A stretch of DNA of 64,000 nucleotides from Fundidesulfovibrio putealis DSM 16056 (GCF_000429325.1 NZ_KE386885.1:213958-277957); one strand, 5' to 3'. Positions 14,103-23,052 are shown, counted from the first letter of the stretch. The notes: generated from the letters alone by a model not told the origin. Numbers and translations are program-made.

Positions 14103-15035
14103 ATGACCTGGCCACACAAGGACCTTCTGGATGTCACTCAGCTCTCCAAGGCCGACGCCCTGGAAATTCTGCGGGCGGCCAAGTCCTTCCAGGAGATAAA
14201 TTCACGGCCCGTGAAGAAGGTGCCCATTCTGAAGGGCAAGTCCGTTGTCCTCTTCTTCGCCGAGCCGTCCACCCGCACCAAAACCAGTTTCGACGTGGCG
14301 GGCAAGCGTCTGTCCGCCGATACGTTCTCGCTGCAGAAAAGCGGCAGCTCCCTGGTGAAGGGCGAGTCCCTCAAGGACACCGTCCTCACCCTCCAGGCCA
14401 TGAAGCCCGACGGCATCGTCATGCGCCACAACATGAGCGGCGCGGCCCAGTTCATCGCCGAGCGCCTGGACTGCGCGGTGATCAACGCGGGCGACGGCTG
14501 GCACGCCCACCCCACCCAGGCCCTGCTGGACGCCTTCACGCTCACCGAGCGCTGGGGTTCGGTCGAAGGCAAGACCGTGCTCATCCTGGGCGACATCACC
14601 CACAGCCGCGTGGCCCGCTCCAACGTCCATCTGCTGCGCCTCCTGGGTGCCAAAGTTCGTCTGTGCGCGCCCAAGACGCTCCTGCCCCACGCGGTTTCCA
14701 CCTGGAACGTGCCGGTGTACTCCGAGCTTGACGAGGCCGTGCGCGGCGTGGACGCCGTCATGTGCCTGCGCCTCCAACTGGAGCGCCAGCAGGCCGGGCT
14801 GCTGCCCGACGTGCGCGAGTATTCCCGCCGCTTCTGCATGACCACGGCACGCCTGGCCAAGGCCGCCAGGAACGCCCTGGTGCTGCACCCCGGCCCCATC
14901 AACCGGGGTTGGGAAATCGCCTCGGACCTGGCAGACGCGCCCGAGAGCCTCATTCTCGATCAGGTGTCCTCGGGCGTGGACGTGCGCATGGCCCTTCTGC
15001 ACCTGTACCTCACCCGCAAGGAACGCAAGGAGTAG
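14103..15035 (+). CDS. pyrB: Aspartate carbamoyltransferase catalytic subunit
   Basis: 310 residues, normal length. It forms carbamoyl-aspartate in pyrimidine synthesis. The carbamoyl-phosphate motif is [12 protein letters not shown] (S56-T57-R58-T59). [17 protein letters not shown], the [17 protein letters not shown] segment and C-terminal LHPGPINRG are all conserved. The start at 14103 follows AAGGAG. It is separated by 3 nt from pyrC. No pyrI regulatory gene is adjacent. Confidence 0.97.
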   Translation: MTWPHKDLLDVTQLSKADALEILRAAKSFQEINSRPVKKVPILKGKSVVLFFAEPSTRTKTSFDVAGKRLSADTFSLQKSGSSLVKGESLKDTVLTLQAMKPDGIVMRHNMSGAAQFIAERLDCAVINAGDGWHAHPTQALLDAFTLTERWGSVEGKTVLILGDITHSRVARSNVHLLRLLGAKVRLCAPKTLLPHAVSTWNVPVYSELDEAVRGVDAVMCLRLQLERQQAGLLPDVREYSRRFCMTTARLAKAARNALVLHPGPINRGWEIASDLADAPESLILDQVSSGVDVRMALLHLYLTRKERKE

Positions 15036-15038
15036 CCC

Positions 15039-16319
15039 GTGTCCCAAGCTGATCTCGTCGTACGCGGCGCGGCGCTGGCCGAAAGCCCTCAGGCCCCCGT
15101 GGACCTGTTCGCGGCCAAGGGGCGCATCCTGGCCCTGGTTCCCGCCGGAACCCGGCCCGTTCCCGAAGGGGCCAAGGTGGTGGAAGCCGAAGGCATGCTG
15201 CTTTTGCCCGGCCTCACGGACGTGCACGTCCACCTGCGCGAACCCGGCCAGGAATGGAAGGAAACCATCGCCACCGGCCTGTCCGCCGCCGCCAAGGGCG
15301 GCTTCGTCAACGTGATGTGCATGGCCAACACCGACCCGGTGAACGATCAGGCATCGATCACCGAGACCATGCTGGACAAGGCCGCCAAGTCCCACCCGCG
15401 CGGGCCGCGCCTGTTCCCGGTGGGCGCGCTCACCCTGGGCCTTGAGGGCAAATCCCTGGCTCCCCTGGAAGAGCTTCGCGCCGCAGGCTGCAAGGCCTAC
15501 TCCAACGACGGCCGCCCCGTGGCCGACTCCGAACTGTTCCGCCGCGCCCTGGAATACGCCTCCGACCTGGGCATCCCGGTGATCGACCACTGCGAGGACC
15601 CGTATCTGGCCCCCGGAGCTGGCGTGAACGAAGGCGAAGTCAGCGCACGCCTGGGCCTTCGCGGCGCTCCCGCCTGCGGCGAGGCCATCCAGGTGGCGCG
15701 CGACTGCCTGCTGGCCCAGTATCTGGGCGTGCCGATCCATCTGGCGCACATTTCCAGCAAGATGAGCGTGGACGTGATCCGCGAGGCCAAGGCCAAGGGC
15801 GCTCCCGTCACGGCGGAGACCTGCCCGCATTACCTGATCCTCACCGAGGAGGCCTGCGAGGACTACGACACCGCCGCCAAGGTGAACCCACCGCTTCGCA
15901 CCCGGGCGGACCAGCAAGCCTTGCTTGCGGCCCTGGAGGACGGCACCATCGACGTGCTGGCCACGGACCACGCGCCCCACGCCTCCCACGAGAAGGAAAC
16001 CCCCTTCGACGAGGCCCCCAACGGCATCTCCGGGCTGGAAACGGCCCTGTCCGTCACCTGGGAGCTGGTGGCGCGCGGCGAACTCTCGGCCAGAACGCTC
16101 GTTTCGGCATGGTGCGTGCGCCCGGCTGAGATCTTCGCCCTGCCCCTGAACCGCTTCCAAGAGGGCGACCCGGCGGACTTCATCCTGTTCGACCCCTCGG
16201 CCCGCTGGACCGTCACTCCCAAAGCCCTGGCCTCCAAGGGCAAGAACACCCCGCTCATGGGGCGCGAACTGACCGGAGTGGTCAGGGCCGCCTATGTGGC
16301 GGGCAAAAACGCGCTCTAA
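15039..16319 (+). CDS. pyrC: Dihydroorotase, class I
   Basis: 426 residues with a GTG start 3 nt after pyrB. The zinc ligands are visible in DVHVHLREPGQ, in the HCEDP and HLAHISS regions, and in ATDHAPH near residue 308. It cyclises carbamoyl-aspartate to dihydroorotate. The length and the HLREPGQ motif are those of the long (PyrC/class I) dihydroorotases, which can be catalytically active or form complexes with PyrB. The active-site residues appear intact, so activity is expected. Confidence 0.96.
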   Translation: MSQADLVVRGAALAESPQAPVDLFAAKGRILALVPAGTRPVPEGAKVVEAEGMLLLPGLTDVHVHLREPGQEWKETIATGLSAAAKGGFVNVMCMANTDPVNDQASITETMLDKAAKSHPRGPRLFPVGALTLGLEGKSLAPLEELRAAGCKAYSNDGRPVADSELFRRALEYASDLGIPVIDHCEDPYLAPGAGVNEGEVSARLGLRGAPACGEAIQVARDCLLAQYLGVPIHLAHISSKMSVDVIREAKAKGAPVTAETCPHYLILTEEACEDYDTAAKVNPPLRTRADQQALLAALEDGTIDVLATDHAPHASHEKETPFDEAPNGISGLETALSVTWELVARGELSARTLVSAWCVRPAEIFALPLNRFQEGDPADFILFDPSARWTVTPKALASKGKNTPLMGRELTGVVRAAYVAGKNAL

Positions 16320-16333
16320 CTCCTGGAGTTTTC

Positions 16334-17659
16334 ATGAGTCAGTCTTTCAAGGACGCCGTAGGCATCTGCAAGGCCATCATCCGCAACGGGTACGACGCCT
16401 ACGTCATCAACGCCAGGCTGCAGAAGGCCCTGCTGGCCGGAAGCAACCAGCCCGAGTTGGACGTCTGCACCGACGCGGGCCTCGATGAACTTCAGAAGCT
16501 GTTCCCCAACGTCTCCCAGGAGCGCGGCGAATCATTCGCACGCCTCAAGGAAGGCGAGACCCTCATCAATTTCTATCACGCCGACGCCGCCGACGCCTCG
16601 CACCCCGAGGAATGCCTGGTGCGCCTGACCTCGCGCCTGGCCAAGCGCCTCACCGAGACCGAGGAGCTGCCGCCCAACCTGGCCTGCCCCTACCTGCCCC
16701 GCACCGAGGACCCCCTGGACGGCTTCGCCGACTTCTCCGGCGGCGTCATCCGCTTCAAGGGCATCCAGGACCAGACGCTCAGGCAGGACTACCTGCGCGC
16801 CATCCGCGCCATGCGCTACGCCGCCAACTTCGGCCTGCCCATCGGCCCCAACTCCTGGATGGCCATCCTGCGCGCCGGACAGCGCGTGCTGGACTACGTG
16901 CCCGTCTCGGACATCATGGACGAATGGCGCAAGGTCGAGGCCGAGAACATGCACGTGTTCGTGCGGCTCCTGTACGAATCCATGATCCTGCACGGCCTGC
17001 TGCCCGAAATCGCGGCCCTGGCGCGCATCAAGCAGAAGAAGAACGACACCGAGGACGAGTCCGTCTTCGAGCACACCCTGAATGTGATGAAGCACTACCC
17101 GGACGAACTGCCCTACGACTGGTTCGGCACCCTGTCCTGCCTGTTCCACGACGTGGGCAAGCTCCACACCGCCGAAATCGTCGACGGCCAGTGGAACTTC
17201 CACCAGCACCACCGCGTGGGCGCCAAGGTCGCCCGCAGGCTGCTCTCCAGCCTGCGCATGCCCCACGACGAGATCGACCTGATCTGCCATCTGGTGCGCC
17301 ATCACATGCGCTTCCACTTCATGCTCACCGACAAGGGCATCCGCCGTTTCAAGGCCCTGGACGAATACCCGCGCCTGATCGAGCACGCCCGCGCCGACAT
17401 CAAGGCGCGCGGCGGCACCTACAAGGAATTCAACCACAACATGAAAATGCTCGACCGCACGGAGATCCGCGAGGAAGAGCTCGAACCGCTGCTCAACGGC
17501 AAGGAAATCATGACCATCCTGGCCATCCCCCCCGGACCCGCCGTGGGCGTGATCCGCGACGCGCTGCTCCAGGCCCAGGTCATGGGCGACGTGCAGACCG
17601 TGGAACAGGCAGTGGACTTCGTGAAGAAGTACTCCGCCCGGGAGCAGCTGAACGGATGA
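16334..17659 (+). CDS. HD-domain protein resembling a CCA-adding enzyme with a degenerate nucleotidyltransferase head
   Basis: 441 residues. The middle and C-terminus follow tRNA nucleotidyltransferase/poly(A) polymerase architecture: DYLRAIRAMRYAANFG, an HD phosphohydrolase part (CLFHDVGKLH, HHRVGAKVARRLL, HLVRHHMRFH) and the terminal LAIPPGPAVGVIRDALLQAQ block. The N-terminus lacks the GG-x-x-R-D signature; its equivalent reads AYVINARLQKALL, and only ELDVCTDA faintly recalls the metal-binding DxD. It may keep the HD phosphatase but not nucleotide addition. The following rlmN overlaps by ATGA, suggesting an RNA-related role. Confidence 0.8.
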   Translation: MSQSFKDAVGICKAIIRNGYDAYVINARLQKALLAGSNQPELDVCTDAGLDELQKLFPNVSQERGESFARLKEGETLINFYHADAADASHPEECLVRLTSRLAKRLTETEELPPNLACPYLPRTEDPLDGFADFSGGVIRFKGIQDQTLRQDYLRAIRAMRYAANFGLPIGPNSWMAILRAGQRVLDYVPVSDIMDEWRKVEAENMHVFVRLLYESMILHGLLPEIAALARIKQKKNDTEDESVFEHTLNVMKHYPDELPYDWFGTLSCLFHDVGKLHTAEIVDGQWNFHQHHRVGAKVARRLLSSLRMPHDEIDLICHLVRHHMRFHFMLTDKGIRRFKALDEYPRLIEHARADIKARGGTYKEFNHNMKMLDRTEIREEELEPLLNGKEIMTILAIPPGPAVGVIRDALLQAQVMGDVQTVEQAVDFVKKYSAREQLNG

Positions 17660-18741
17660 CCCAGTCCGCCAACGCGCCCGCGTCTCCTGACCAGGGCGAC
17701 CGGCCCAACCTGCTGGACCTGAGCTTCCACCAGCTGGAAGACTTCGTCACGCGCCTGGGAGAACCGCCCTTCCGCGCGCGTCAGGTCTGGCAGTGGCTGT
17801 GGCAGAAGGGCGCAGCCTCCCCCCTGGAGATGACCAACCTCTCCAAGGAAATGCGCGCCCGTCTGGACGAATCCGCCGTCATTCGTCTGCCCGTCATCTC
17901 CAAGCAACTCCAGAGCAGCGACGGCACCATCAAGCTGCTCCTGGACCTGGGCGAAGGCGTTGGCATCGAGACTGTGCTCATCCCGGAGAAGACCCATTAC
18001 ACCCAGTGTCTCTCCAGTCAGGCCGGGTGCGCCATGGCCTGCACCTTCTGCCGCACCGGGCAGATGGGCCTGACCCGAAACCTCACCCACGGCGAGATTC
18101 TGGGCCAGATTCTGGTGGCCCGCACGGTCCTGGCCTCGCTCGACACGAAGCTTTCCCTTCGGAACCTTGTGTTCATGGGCATGGGCGAGCCTCTGCTGAA
18201 CTACAACAATCTCCTGCAATCGCTTGAGTCGCTGCACCACCCCCAGGGCCTCGACTTCTCCTCGCGCCGCGTCACCGTGTCCACCGTGGGCATCGTGCCC
18301 GGCATCCTGGAGTTCGGACGCGCCGGGCTCGGGGCGCTGGCCGTGTCGCTGCACGCGCCCGATCAGGCGCTGCGCGAGAAGCTCATGCCCAAGGCCGCCA
18401 AGGCGCTGCCGCTGGACAAGCTCCTGGAAGTGCTCAAGAAAATACCCCTCAAGCCGCGCGAGAACATCACCTTCGAGTACGTGCTGCTCGGCGGCGTCAA
18501 CGACTCGCCGCAGCAGGCCCGCGACCTGGTGCGGATTCTGTCGCACGTGAAGGGCAAGGTGAACCTCATCGCCTACAACGCGTCGCCCGGACTGCCCTAC
18601 GACGCGCCCTCGCCCGAAGCCGTGGAAGCCTTCCAGAAGATCCTCTGGGACAAAGGCATCACTGTCACCCTGCGCAAGAGTAAAGGCCGCGACATCTTCG
18701 CCGCATGCGGGCAGCTTCTCGCCGCCAGCGCCGACGAGTAG
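17656..18741 (+). CDS. rlmN: 23S rRNA/tRNA adenine-2 methyltransferase
   Basis: 361 residues. A radical SAM enzyme that methylates C2 of A2503 in 23S rRNA and A37 in tRNA. Cluster ligands C125, C129 and C132 (CAMACTFC) and the methyl-carrying C118 fall at the same numbers as in E. coli RlmN. The second catalytic cysteine is C351 in IFAACGQL. FMGMGEPLLN, the ALAVSLHAP segment and EYVLLGGVNDS are conserved. The start overlaps the upstream HD gene. A GC-hairpin repeat and a strong terminator follow. Confidence 0.97.
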   Translation: MTQSANAPASPDQGDRPNLLDLSFHQLEDFVTRLGEPPFRARQVWQWLWQKGAASPLEMTNLSKEMRARLDESAVIRLPVISKQLQSSDGTIKLLLDLGEGVGIETVLIPEKTHYTQCLSSQAGCAMACTFCRTGQMGLTRNLTHGEILGQILVARTVLASLDTKLSLRNLVFMGMGEPLLNYNNLLQSLESLHHPQGLDFSSRRVTVSTVGIVPGILEFGRAGLGALAVSLHAPDQALREKLMPKAAKALPLDKLLEVLKKIPLKPRENITFEYVLLGGVNDSPQQARDLVRILSHVKGKVNLIAYNASPGLPYDAPSPEAVEAFQKILWDKGITVTLRKSKGRDIFAACGQLLAASADE

Positions 18742-18754
18742 GACGGGAGGGAAT

Positions 18755-18840
18755 CGGGCTCCGCCCGACCCCGGCAGGGCTCTGCCCTGCACCCGCCAGG
18801 GGAGAAGCCTCCCCTGGACCCGGCTATTCGCTTCGCGTAA
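18755..18840 (+). repeat. Three-hairpin GC-rich intergenic repeat, copy 1
   Basis: Three successive stem-loops (CGGGC/GCCCG, GCAGGGC/GCCCTGC, CCAGGGGA/TCCCCTGG) are joined by the linkers GACCCCGG and ACCCGCC, then TTCGCTTCGCGTAA. The same modules and linkers recur at 21606-21694 on the opposite strand. Each copy lies at the 3' side of a gene in the same orientation. Confidence 0.75.
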
Positions 18841-18874
18841 AGCCCTGCTACAGTTCAGATTCCTGTCAAATATG

Positions 18875-18917
18875 AGGCCTGAAGCGCGCAAAGCCGCGCT
18901 TCAGGCCTTGTTTCTTG
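18875..18917 (+). terminator. Terminator of the pyr/rlmN transcript
   Basis: Perfect 14-bp stem (18875-18888 with 18895-18908), 6-nt loop, followed by TGTTTCTT. It lies 134 nt after rlmN, beyond the GC-rich repeat. Confidence 0.8.
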
Positions 18918-18998
18918 AAATTGCCGTATGCTCCGTGGGTTAAGGCTGGGATTCCCTACTGTTGAAGGCTCCCGACCGGCCACTTGCGTCCGCGTCCT

Positions 18999-19177
18999 GC
19001 CCTGCCATTCGCTTTGGCAGGGCGCGCCTTCATTGTCGCAGAACGCATTTTCAGCGCGGCAGAGCGTGCGTTCGACAGGGGATGGGTGCTGTCACGGTCG
19101 GGTTCTGGCGGGCGGGCGACGAATCGTCTTCAAATCGGTTCGAGCCCGCCCGCCAGGACACGAACGGGACAGCACCC
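18999..19177. other. Unexplained nested-stem region, possible structured RNA
   Basis: A hairpin (CCCTGCC/GGCAGGG, 19000-19022) is followed by a long three-tier structure. The outer 10-bp stem pairs 19084-19093 with 19168-19177, an inner perfect 13-bp stem pairs 19105-19117 with 19144-19156, and an apical 7-bp stem pairs 19120-19126 with 19136-19142 and has a 9-nt loop. No convincing reading frame covers it. It does not fit tRNA, tRNA-Sec or SRP RNA. It occupies the 640-nt gap 18909-19555 together with the hairpin at 19217. Confidence 0.45.
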
Positions 19178-19208
19178 TGCGCCAGCCACTCTCGCTCACG
19201 ATGATTTC

Positions 19209-19256
19209 AAAAATTAAACAGCCCAGAAACGCAGCTTTGCGCGTTTCTGGGCTGTT
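19209..19256 (-). terminator. Strong hairpin with minus-strand T-tract
   Basis: Perfect 16-bp stem (19217-19232 with 19241-19256), 8-nt loop. On the minus strand it is followed by TTTAATTTTT, so it reads as a terminator for minus-strand transcription, yet no minus-strand gene lies upstream of it (19257-19555). The AT-rich stretch 19257-19555 holds nothing else recognised. Confidence 0.55.
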
Positions 19257-19555
19257 ATACAAGATAAAGCACTAAAATAAATAACTTTATGCAAGAAAAA
19301 TTCTGCCTATCGCCAACGACCAGCCAACGCTTGCGTGCACGACCGAACTTCTCATTGATATGAAACTGATGCTCCCCCCCGCACAATGTAACTTCCTGTG
19401 AAATTCACGCCTCAAGTATGTGTTATGAGCACATCATTTCATATGCTTATCGCCAAACAGACAGTGACCACTGTTCATTCAATGCCTTCCTAAGCATTCC
19501 ACAACACATTCAGTTCGTAAGCCTTCCATTGTATCCGCATTCCAAGGTGTCCTCT

Positions 19556-21526
19556 ATGAGCTCAAAAAAAAGACTTCTGCTCATCAATCCGCCGTCGAAT
19601 CTGAACTCGGGCACTCAGCTTCACCTTGAAAACCTTGGGCTGGCGTATCTGGCGGCTTCTGTCCGGAAACATCTTGGAGATTCTCATGATGTTTATCTCT
19701 GGGATTGCGCCCTGGTTGATCCAAAACTGCTTCACATCCAACAACTGTTGGATTCCACAAGGCCCGATTACGTTGGGCTCTCCCTCACCGCGATGAACGC
19801 AGACCAAGGGAAGACTCTGGCGCGGACCGTCAAAGAGTACAATCCCGGAACCAAGGTGCTCATCGGCGGCATCTTGGCCTCATCGCTTCCCGCCGAGGAA
19901 CTTTCCTGCTTCCGTCCAGACGCCATCATACGTGGAGAGGGGGAACGCACCCTCCCTGACATTCTCGGGGTTCTTGACGCGCAGACTTGCCCTTCCCTTC
20001 TCGAGGTCTCCCAGATGCAGGCCCTGGATGTGGACAGCCTCAGCTGGCCCGCGAGGGACATGCTCCCCTGGCAACTCCTGCTGCACCCGCAAGCCAGCAT
20101 GTCCGCTTCTCGAGGCTGTCCTTTCCACTGTAACTTCTGCAGCATTCCGCAGCCAGGGGGCACGAGAAAGTGGCGCCCGCGCGACATTGAGGATGTCGTG
20201 GAGGAGATGGCATATATCAACAGGGATTTCGACGCCTGCCACTTCTACTTCGTCGACGACAACTTCCTGCTGCAGACGGCGGCCGCGTTTGAACGGGCCG
20301 AACGATTCGCCGAACTTGTCATGAAGAAGCTGCCTCCGGTGCGCTTCGGATTCATGTGCCGATCAGCCGCTGTCGACGAGACCCTCTTCAAGACACTCAA
20401 GCGGGCAGGCCTTTCTGGCGTGTTTCTAGGAATCGAATCCTTTTCCCAGGCCGTGCTCGACAGGTACGAGAAGCAAGAAACCGTGAAGGAGCACCTCCAG
20501 GCCATGTCAACGCTGAACAGGTTGGGTATTACAACCAACCCGGGATTCATCTTTTTCGATCCCTGGACAAACACTCGTGAGATTAACGACAATCTTTCCG
20601 TGATGACCTCGTTCAGCATCCCTTCGCTGCAGTCTGTGAATTCGAAACTGACATGTTACCGGGGTTCCAAGATAGAGAAGAGGATTCCCCCGTGCGTCCA
20701 AAAACAGGAGGAGCAGACCGGCATCAAACAGTATGACTTCCAGCACCTGGAAGCTCACGAACTCTTCAAGCACTGCTGCTCCCTGTTCTATCAGACGCTC
20801 CCAGCCTTCCACGATTATGCCATATACCAGAGGCACAACTACTGCGTCGCCTACATACAGCCATACCTGCTGAACACCGGCCGTGAGTCCCTGTTTTTAT
20901 CATATTACGACACGTGCCAGTCCCACTGGAAAAAGGGGGACGACGTCATACTCGAGCTCTTGCAGAACTTCGTGAACGTACGCGCGCAAGACATGCGAAC
21001 CGTAAAAGAAGTGGTGGCTGCGCGGGCCGTACCCCATTGGCGGGAAGGAAACACCATGGCGGAACGATATTTCCGGCTGGCCAGGATAGTGCTGCTGCGC
21101 CAGGTGGCCGAGGCGGAACCCGGCCAGGCCAAGCTGGCCTCATTCGCCTTCACCTCACCCTTCAGCGGCCTTGGAATTGATACCCTCTTCAGGGAAGCAG
21201 CAGAGAACCGGACCATAAGCCCACTCGTGCTGGCCCATATTCTCCCCTTTTATACGGGCGACAACGCGGCAGAATACTTCTCAAGGCTCATGCGATGTGA
21301 TGACGAAGCCGTCGCCGTCGCTACCATCAGGTCAGCCCTGCTCTGCTTTTACGCCCCCATCCTCGATGCGGCACAAGAACACCTCTCGCGCAGAAGTGAA
21401 CCTATAGGGGAGGCTTTCTCTGGGATTCTCCGACGGGCAAAGACACTTTTCGGCCTGAACTACCCCTGGTATATCCTATCATGCTCACAGCCGGGCTTTC
21501 CGCCGTCACCCGGCGGGCAGGCGTGA
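19556..21526 (+). CDS. Orphan cobalamin-binding-domain radical SAM protein
   Basis: 656 residues. The N-terminal 150 residues form a B12-binding-like Rossmann fold (LLLINPPSNLNSG, LGLAYLAAS, IIRGEGERTLPDIL). It lacks the DxHxxG base-off motif, as many of these enzymes do. The radical SAM motif is C188-x3-C192-x2-C195 (CPFHCNFC). FYFVDDNFLL and GVFLGIESFSQAVLDRY are typical of the class. The last 250 residues match nothing I recognise. The start at 19556 (MSSKKRLLL) is preferred because it begins the conserved fold. It stands alone, and its codon use is less GC-rich than its neighbours. Substrate unknown. Confidence 0.82.
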   Translation: MSSKKRLLLINPPSNLNSGTQLHLENLGLAYLAASVRKHLGDSHDVYLWDCALVDPKLLHIQQLLDSTRPDYVGLSLTAMNADQGKTLARTVKEYNPGTKVLIGGILASSLPAEELSCFRPDAIIRGEGERTLPDILGVLDAQTCPSLLEVSQMQALDVDSLSWPARDMLPWQLLLHPQASMSASRGCPFHCNFCSIPQPGGTRKWRPRDIEDVVEEMAYINRDFDACHFYFVDDNFLLQTAAAFERAERFAELVMKKLPPVRFGFMCRSAAVDETLFKTLKRAGLSGVFLGIESFSQAVLDRYEKQETVKEHLQAMSTLNRLGITTNPGFIFFDPWTNTREINDNLSVMTSFSIPSLQSVNSKLTCYRGSKIEKRIPPCVQKQEEQTGIKQYDFQHLEAHELFKHCCSLFYQTLPAFHDYAIYQRHNYCVAYIQPYLLNTGRESLFLSYYDTCQSHWKKGDDVILELLQNFVNVRAQDMRTVKEVVAARAVPHWREGNTMAERYFRLARIVLLRQVAEAEPGQAKLASFAFTSPFSGLGIDTLFREAAENRTISPLVLAHILPFYTGDNAAEYFSRLMRCDDEAVAVATIRSALLCFYAPILDAAQEHLSRRSEPIGEAFSGILRRAKTLFGLNYPWYILSCSQPGFPPSPGGQA

Positions 21527-21605
21527 ACGAGAGTGGGTAGCCGAAGTTTGCCCCATCCAGCCCTGACCGGCATCCACGAGCAAGATCTATAAGCAAATCG
21601 CCTCG

Positions 21606-21694
21606 TTATGCGAAGCGAGCTGAGGGTCCAGGGGGATCATCCCCCTGGCGGGTCCAGGGCGGAGACCTGGCCGGGTCTGGGGCGAAGCCCCGGC
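21606..21694 (-). repeat. Three-hairpin GC-rich intergenic repeat, copy 2
   Basis: On the minus strand: GGGGCTTCGCCCC, linker AGACCCGG, CCAGG-loop-CCTGG, linker ACCCGCC, CCAGGGGGATGATCCCCCTGG, GACCC, then a GCTTCGCATAA end. It has the same modular order as 18755-18840. It begins 5 nt beyond the 3' end of the small secreted protein gene on its own strand. Confidence 0.75.
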
Positions 21695-21698
21695 ATGC

Positions 21699-21959
21699 CT
21701 AGTTCCAGCCAGCCTCTTTTTCGCAGGCCATGCGCTCGTTGGGGTGGGTCTTTTCCCAGGCGCTGATGGAGAGCGTCTCGTTGTTGTCCATCTTGTTGTT
21801 CATGCAGGTGCAGTACTTGGTGACAACTTCCACGGGCACCTTGGCGTCCGCGTTGTCAGAGATGCACTTGGCGACCCACTTGGCGTCGTCGGAACCGGCA
21901 AAGGCGTTCAGGGCGGAAAGAGACAGCATAAGCCCCATCAATACGAGAACTTTCTTCAT
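21699..21959 (-). CDS. Small secreted four-cysteine protein
   Basis: 86 residues. A clear Sec signal peptide (MKKVLVLMGLMLSLSALNAFA) is followed by a mature domain of about 65 residues with four cysteines: one in AKCISDN, a Cys-Thr-Cys pair in TKYCTCMNNK and one in MACEKE. Two periplasmic disulfides or a small metal site would fit. A GGAGC sits upstream of the ATG. I do not recognise a functional family; related small proteins could be lineage-specific to Desulfovibrionales. Confidence 0.75.
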   Translation of the reverse strand: MKKVLVLMGLMLSLSALNAFAGSDDAKWVAKCISDNADAKVPVEVVTKYCTCMNNKMDNNETLSISAWEKTHPNERMACEKEAGWN

Positions 21960-22065
21960 GTGGAATGCTCCTTGTTTCTGGCTTTGCGTCAGGCAAGCCT
22001 CGTAGTCCTTTGTGTGCCGAATAATCCGGACTACGGCAAGAAAAATTCCGACTGAGGATGTCTAC

Positions 22066-22974
22066 TTATCCCAGGCGAGCCAGCAGCGCCTCTATCTCGT
22101 CCTTCTTGGCAAGCGCCCCCAGCCAATCCTGAGGGATGCCCCCGATGCCGGACTGGGCGCACAGCACCATGCCCACGATCATGTTGCGCGCGGCGGAGTC
22201 TCCCCCGGCCATGGCGGAATCGACCAGCGCCTCGGCAGGCGCGCCCTGATGGCGCGCAATGAGTTGCACCACGGACTGGAACGCTCCGTCCACGTGGCAG
22301 CTCTGCCCGAAGCGCGCGATGGCCAGGATGGAGTCTTCAGAGGCGGCGTCCAGCCCCTGCTTGAACCAGCCGTGCAGCGGTGAGCCGGGGAAGCGGCCTT
22401 CGAGCGCAGCAGTCATGGCGTCGATGGGGGATGAACCGGAGAGTACTGCGTGTGTTGTGCGCGCGAAGAATTCGGAAGCGTCCAGGACTTTGCCGTTATT
22501 GTGGGTCATGGCGGCCTGGGTGCGGCAGGCCGGGATCAGGGCTTCGAGATTGTCGCGGTACGCGTAGACCAGCGGGGCGATGCGCGCGGCCGCCGACAGG
22601 TCGTCCGAAGCGGACCCGGCGTCCAGGGGTTCCCACCCGGCTGCCAGTTGGGAAAGCGTGTTGCGGGTAGCCCGGTCCACGTAGCCGGTGTAGCCGCCCT
22701 CGAACATGGCGCGCCAGCGGGAGGAGAAGTCGGCGGGATCGAAGCCGGATTTGTCGGCCACGCACTGGAGAAGAAGAAGGGCCTGATCGCCGTAGTGGGT
22801 GAAGTCCCCGGCCTGCCTGGTGGCATGGTAGGAACCGGGTGCCGGTGCCTTGAGCCCGTCCAGGCGACCGTGGGTTTGGGCTATCAGGCCCTGATCGTAA
22901 ATCCAGTGCACTCCCAGGGCCAGCGAATCGCCTAGGAAAGAGCCCAGCACCATGGCTTTGGCGTTGTCTGTCAT
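22066..22974 (-). CDS. ADP-ribosylglycohydrolase/crystallin-J1-like protein
   Basis: 302 residues. The N-terminal GSFLGDSLALGVHWIYD and central GDFTHYGDQ, plus C-terminal AGGDSAARNMIVG, place it in the ADP-ribosylglycohydrolase superfamily. The C-terminal Asp-rich metal-binding motif (GGDxDT in DraG/ARH) reads GGDSAAR, as in the crystallin-J1-like branch, so one dinuclear-Mg ligand is probably missing. Catalytic activity is uncertain. No ADP-ribosyltransferase gene or nitrogenase gene is next to it. CAGGAGGATGACGCA precedes the ATG. Confidence 0.83.
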   Translation of the reverse strand: MTDNAKAMVLGSFLGDSLALGVHWIYDQGLIAQTHGRLDGLKAPAPGSYHATRQAGDFTHYGDQALLLLQCVADKSGFDPADFSSRWRAMFEGGYTGYVDRATRNTLSQLAAGWEPLDAGSASDDLSAAARIAPLVYAYRDNLEALIPACRTQAAMTHNNGKVLDASEFFARTTHAVLSGSSPIDAMTAALEGRFPGSPLHGWFKQGLDAASEDSILAIARFGQSCHVDGAFQSVVQLIARHQGAPAEALVDSAMAGGDSAARNMIVGMVLCAQSGIGGIPQDWLGALAKKDEIEALLARLG

Positions 22975-23052
22975 TGCGTCATCCTCCTGGAAGTGCGCCG
23001 AGTGTAGCGCGCCCGGAAGGCTGAAGCAAGGCGGATGGGGATAATTCAGGCG

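Noticed and set aside
14202-16160. Long antisense frame over pyrB/pyrC
   Set aside because: Overlaps two clear housekeeping genes; no motif.
19084-19180. tRNA-Sec or SRP RNA
   Set aside because: CTTCAAA loop and long stems hint at tRNA-Sec, but there is no D-arm, no T-loop before the 3' stem and the apical loop is 9 nt; the SRP GGAA tetraloop domain is absent.
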